A stretch of 64,000 nt of DNA. Source: Bacillus sp. V2I10. Lineage in GTDB: Bacteria; Bacillota; Bacilli; Bacillales; Bacillaceae. The stretch spans positions 3,558,001 to 3,622,000 of the forward strand of contig NZ_JAUSYV010000001.1 of the NCBI RefSeq assembly GCF_030817055.1. Reading direction: 5' to 3'. The translations under genes and the position numbers were made by a program. The notes under the pieces were generated by a model, which saw nothing but the letters and a program-made list of their open reading frames with translations, made no database searches and was not told the DNA's origin. Positions 61,257-64,000 of this stretch are shown here, in pieces; within the stretch, counting starts at the first letter, position 1; every line of letters begins with the position of its first letter.

Positions 61257-62348
61257 TCACCTCGTCTCTTCTTTGCGCTCCTTCGCTCTAAGCTGACCGC
61301 ATGCTGCATCAATGTCGTGTCCCTGCTCTCGTCTGGTCGTTACATTTATGCCGCGTTTTTTCAATGTCTTTTCAAACAGATCAATCTGTTCTCTTGGAGT
61401 TCTGACATAGTCTCGTTCAGGCACATAGTTGACCGGAATTAAGTTCACATGACATTTGAGATGCTTAATAAGCTTCGCGAGCTCTTCAGCGTGCTCTACC
61501 TGATCATTTACTCCGCCGAATAAACCATATTCAAAGCTCACACGGCGGCCTGTTTTATTCACATAATACTCAATGGCTTCCATAAGCTCAGGAAGCTTAT
61601 ACGCCTTGTTGATTGGCATTAAACGGCTTCTCAGCTCCGTGTTTGGTGCATGCAGAGAAACGGCAAAGTTAATTTGCAGATGTTCATCTGCAAATTTATA
61701 GATTTTTGGAATGATTCCGCTCGTTGAAACAGTAATATGGCGGGCTCCAATATTTAATCCATCATCATGATTAATGATTTTAAGGAAGCCCATCATTTCA
61801 TCATAATTGTCAAATGGTTCGCCAATTCCCATGATGACCACATGACTCACACGTTCTCCCAGCTCATCAAGTGCCTTCTGTACTTTTACGACCTGAGCAA
61901 CGATTTCTCCTGCTTCTAAGTTGCGTTTTAATCCGCCAAGTGTAGATGCACAGAACGTACAGCCAATCCGGCAGCCGACTTGTGTTGTGACACAAACGGA
62001 ATTTCCATATTCATGGCGCATCAGAACTGTTTCAATTGAATAACCATCTTGAAGTTCAAATAAAAACTTCATTGTGCCGTCATTTGAAGTTTGCTGAATA
62101 ATAGTCTTAAGTGTAGTTAATACAAAATGTTCATCAAGCTTGGTTCTCAGCGCTTTGGATAGATTTGACATTTCTTCAAAAGAGGCTGCCCTTTTTATAT
62201 AAAGCCAGTCAAAAATTTGTGCAGCCCTGAACGGCTTTTCGCCTTTCTCTGTTAACCACTCTTGCAATTCTCCGAGTTCAAGAGAATAAATGGAAGGTTT
62301 TACTTGATCTTTGATGACTGTTTTTTTAGTTCGTTTTACTTCTTCCAT
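61257..62348 (-). CDS. rlmN: RlmN, rRNA/tRNA C2-adenosine methyltransferase
   Basis: 363 residues. Radical SAM motif CRIGCTFC, conserved Cys near the end in AACGQLR, and GEPFDNYD. Makes m2A2503 in 23S rRNA and m2A37 in some tRNAs. Two bases after rsmB. Confidence 0.97.
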   Translation of the reverse strand: MEEVKRTKKTVIKDQVKPSIYSLELGELQEWLTEKGEKPFRAAQIFDWLYIKRAASFEEMSNLSKALRTKLDEHFVLTTLKTIIQQTSNDGTMKFLFELQDGYSIETVLMRHEYGNSVCVTTQVGCRIGCTFCASTLGGLKRNLEAGEIVAQVVKVQKALDELGERVSHVVIMGIGEPFDNYDEMMGFLKIINHDDGLNIGARHITVSTSGIIPKIYKFADEHLQINFAVSLHAPNTELRSRLMPINKAYKLPELMEAIEYYVNKTGRRVSFEYGLFGGVNDQVEHAEELAKLIKHLKCHVNLIPVNYVPERDYVRTPREQIDLFEKTLKKRGINVTTRREQGHDIDAACGQLRAKERKEETR

Positions 62349-62350
62349 TT

Positions 62351-63697
62351 TTACACCTTCTTTCTTAAGCTTGCTATATAAAATCCGTCCGTGCCAAAAT
62401 AGTGCGGCAATATTTGAAGCTGTCCATCAGCAGCATATGGTTTTGCAGGCTTCGGCAAACGGTCTGTTAATGAATGATCGAGCTCGTAATCCTCGTGTTT
62501 TTCTAAAAATGCTTGTACGACTTGTCCATTTTCTTCATGATCAATTGTACATGTGCTATAGATTAGTGTACCATCTTTTTTCAATAAAGGTGCGACTGAT
62601 GAAAGAATTGCCAGCTGAATTTCTGACAGGCGCAAAACATCCTCTTCCGTTTTTGAATATTTTATGTCAGGTTTTCGGCGGATAACGCCAAACCCAGAAC
62701 AAGGTGCGTCCACTAAGATTTTATCAAACTGGCCGTTTTCAAAGCGGGTATGGGCATTTCTGCTGTCCAGTGCTTCTGTCTCGATATTGGTGAGCTGAAG
62801 ACGGTCTGCCTGTTCTTTAATCAATTTCACCTTGTGCTCATGCAGATCAAGCGAATGGACGGAGCCAGTGTTCTCCAAAATCTCAGCAATATGAGTTGAT
62901 TTGCCTCCAGGTGCAGCGCAAGCGTCCAGCACATTGTCGCCTTTTTGCAAACCAAGCGTTCTTGCCACGAGCATAGAGCTTTCATCCTGGATTGTAAAGA
63001 AGCCCTTTTTAAATTCTTCTGTTTTAGCAAGATTTCCCTTCAGGCTTTTAATTGCTTCATCTGTAAGGTCGCCTTTTTCGGTTTGAATCCCTTTTTCCGC
63101 AAGCCTGTCCATCAGTTCCTCAGGTGATTGCTTCATTTGATTCACACGTGCGGTCACGCTTGGCGGTGTTAAGTTTGCCTCGCACATTTTTCTTGTCTCG
63201 CCGGCTCCAAGCTGGGCGATCCAGCGCTGAACAAGCCAGACAGGGTGGCTTGTTTCCACAGCAATCCGTTCCGCTTCATCCTTTATAGAATCAAAGACTG
63301 GAACACCTTCACGCTGAAGCGACCTTAAAATGCCATTTACAAAAGAGGCAATTCCTTTATGTCCCCGGGATTTGGCAATCTCCACCGCTTCAAATAATAC
63401 GGCCCTCTCTGGCACACGGTCCAAATAAACCATTTGATAGACCGAAAGGCGAAGCAGGTTCATTACCCACTGTTCAGTTTTTTTGGCATTTTTCATAAAC
63501 GGCGCCAGGTAAAAATCAATCGTATCCTTGCGCTGCAGGGTTCCATACACCATTTCAGTCAGCAGCGGAATGTCAATTTCCTTCACATGGTTCTTCTTTA
63601 TCATGGAATTTAAAAGAAGATGACTGTACGCCTGATTTTTTTCAATTGTCAGCAGTGTTTCTAAAGCAACCTCGCGGACATTATTTGTTTTCTTCAT
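62351..63697 (-). CDS. rsmB: RsmB (Sun), 16S rRNA (cytosine967-C5) methyltransferase
   Basis: 448 residues: NusB-like N-terminal domain (1 to about 140), then the SAM domain with DACAAPGGKSTHI, VDAPCSGFGVIRR and the catalytic Cys in STCTI. Its ATG lies inside the end of fmt (17-base overlap). Confidence 0.97.
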   Translation of the reverse strand: MKKTNNVREVALETLLTIEKNQAYSHLLLNSMIKKNHVKEIDIPLLTEMVYGTLQRKDTIDFYLAPFMKNAKKTEQWVMNLLRLSVYQMVYLDRVPERAVLFEAVEIAKSRGHKGIASFVNGILRSLQREGVPVFDSIKDEAERIAVETSHPVWLVQRWIAQLGAGETRKMCEANLTPPSVTARVNQMKQSPEELMDRLAEKGIQTEKGDLTDEAIKSLKGNLAKTEEFKKGFFTIQDESSMLVARTLGLQKGDNVLDACAAPGGKSTHIAEILENTGSVHSLDLHEHKVKLIKEQADRLQLTNIETEALDSRNAHTRFENGQFDKILVDAPCSGFGVIRRKPDIKYSKTEEDVLRLSEIQLAILSSVAPLLKKDGTLIYSTCTIDHEENGQVVQAFLEKHEDYELDHSLTDRLPKPAKPYAADGQLQILPHYFGTDGFYIASLRKKV

Positions 63698-64000
63698 TTT
63701 GCTCTCCCAACTTTTCTCCTGCTTGCATTTGCGTGCCTCTCAAAAAATCTTCTCCGCTCATCTTTTTCTTCCCGGATGGCTGCAGCTCTGTAATTTTGAT
63801 TGCCGTGCTGTCTCCAGTTGCCACAACTATACCATCAGAATCGATTCCAATTACTGTACCGGGTGCTGCTGTATTTTTATTTGGCATTTTTTCACCCCAC
63901 CAGATCTTTACTGCTTGGCCATTCAGGTGAGTATAGGCAACCGGCCATGGGTGGAGACCGCGGATGTGATCATAGATTTCCTGGCCGCTTTTCGTCCAGT
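63681..64000 (-). CDS. fmt: Fmt, methionyl-tRNA formyltransferase (C-terminal part)
   Basis: Only the last 105 or so residues are in the window; the frame is open to the edge. It carries IRGLHPWPVAYT and WWGEK, then the OB-like C-terminal domain with GIDSDGIVVATGDSTAIKI and QPSGKKKMSG. Formylates Met-tRNA for initiation. The usual partner def should lie upstream, out of view. Confidence 0.96.
   Translation of the reverse strand, partial: WTKSGQEIYDHIRGLHPWPVAYTHLNGQAVKIWWGEKMPNKNTAAPGTVIGIDSDGIVVATGDSTAIKITELQPSGKKKMSGEDFLRGTQMQAGEKLGEQNEENK

Overview
The window is a low-GC Firmicute chromosome segment of the Bacillaceae. Nearly all genes lie on the minus strand, in the order known around 145-150 degrees on the Bacillus subtilis map. 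Strong Shine-Dalgarno sequences, SigA-type promoters, FapR, CodY, a SpoVM peptide that differs from my recollection of the B. subtilis one by a single K/R change, and the 31-gene-type fla/che operon all fit. It does not look like B. subtilis itself: a signal peptidase gene sits between rplS and rbgA, and the ylqG/ylqH pair is replaced by one hybrid ORF. Genus cannot be fixed by eye (Bacillus, Metabacillus or a close relative). No prophage, insertion sequence, CRISPR array, tRNA or rRNA was seen, and no gene-free stretch exceeds 300 bases.

Reading in the direction of transcription (from high to low coordinates): 64000-56222 holds fmt (partial), rsmB, rlmN, prpC, prkC, rsgA, rpe and thiN, i.e. 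translation initiation and rRNA modification, the Ser/Thr kinase and phosphatase pair, ribosome assembly, and thiamine use. 56082-55605 holds the tiny sporulation gene spoVM and the only plus-strand gene, rpmB. 55327-49457 holds yloU, fakA (yloV), sdaAB, sdaAA and recG. 49346-40131 is the lipid and chromosome block fapR-plsX-fabD-fabG-acpP-rnc-smc-ftsY, headed by a recognisable FapR operator.

39898-32915 is the SRP and ribosome block: ylxM-ffh-rpsP-khpA-ylqD-rimM-trmD-rplS-lepB-rbgA-rnhB. Then comes the hybrid ylqG-like gene, sucCD with its own promoter and a likely cre site, dprA, topA, trmFO and xerC-hslV-hslU-codY.

20683-1 is the fla/che operon from flgB to flhG, running into cheB just at the edge. 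It encodes rod, MS ring, C ring, export ATPase, export gate, hook, and the FlhF/FlhG placement pair. It is preceded by a SigA-like promoter with a near-perfect palindrome over the predicted start site, and separated from codY by a clear terminator.

The points most worth a second look are: (1) the 416-residue YlqG-like protein, a FliK-type protein whose hook-length domain is cut short and joined in frame to the C-terminal part of an FlhB-like (FhlX/YlqH) protein; (2) swrD, which starts at TTG with a strong hairpin lying exactly between a G-rich ribosome site and the start; (3) the palindrome at the fla/che start site; (4) the long topA leader with a 23-codon ORF and alternative hairpins near the ribosome site; and (5) two places where a terminator hairpin also carries the -35 box of the next gene.
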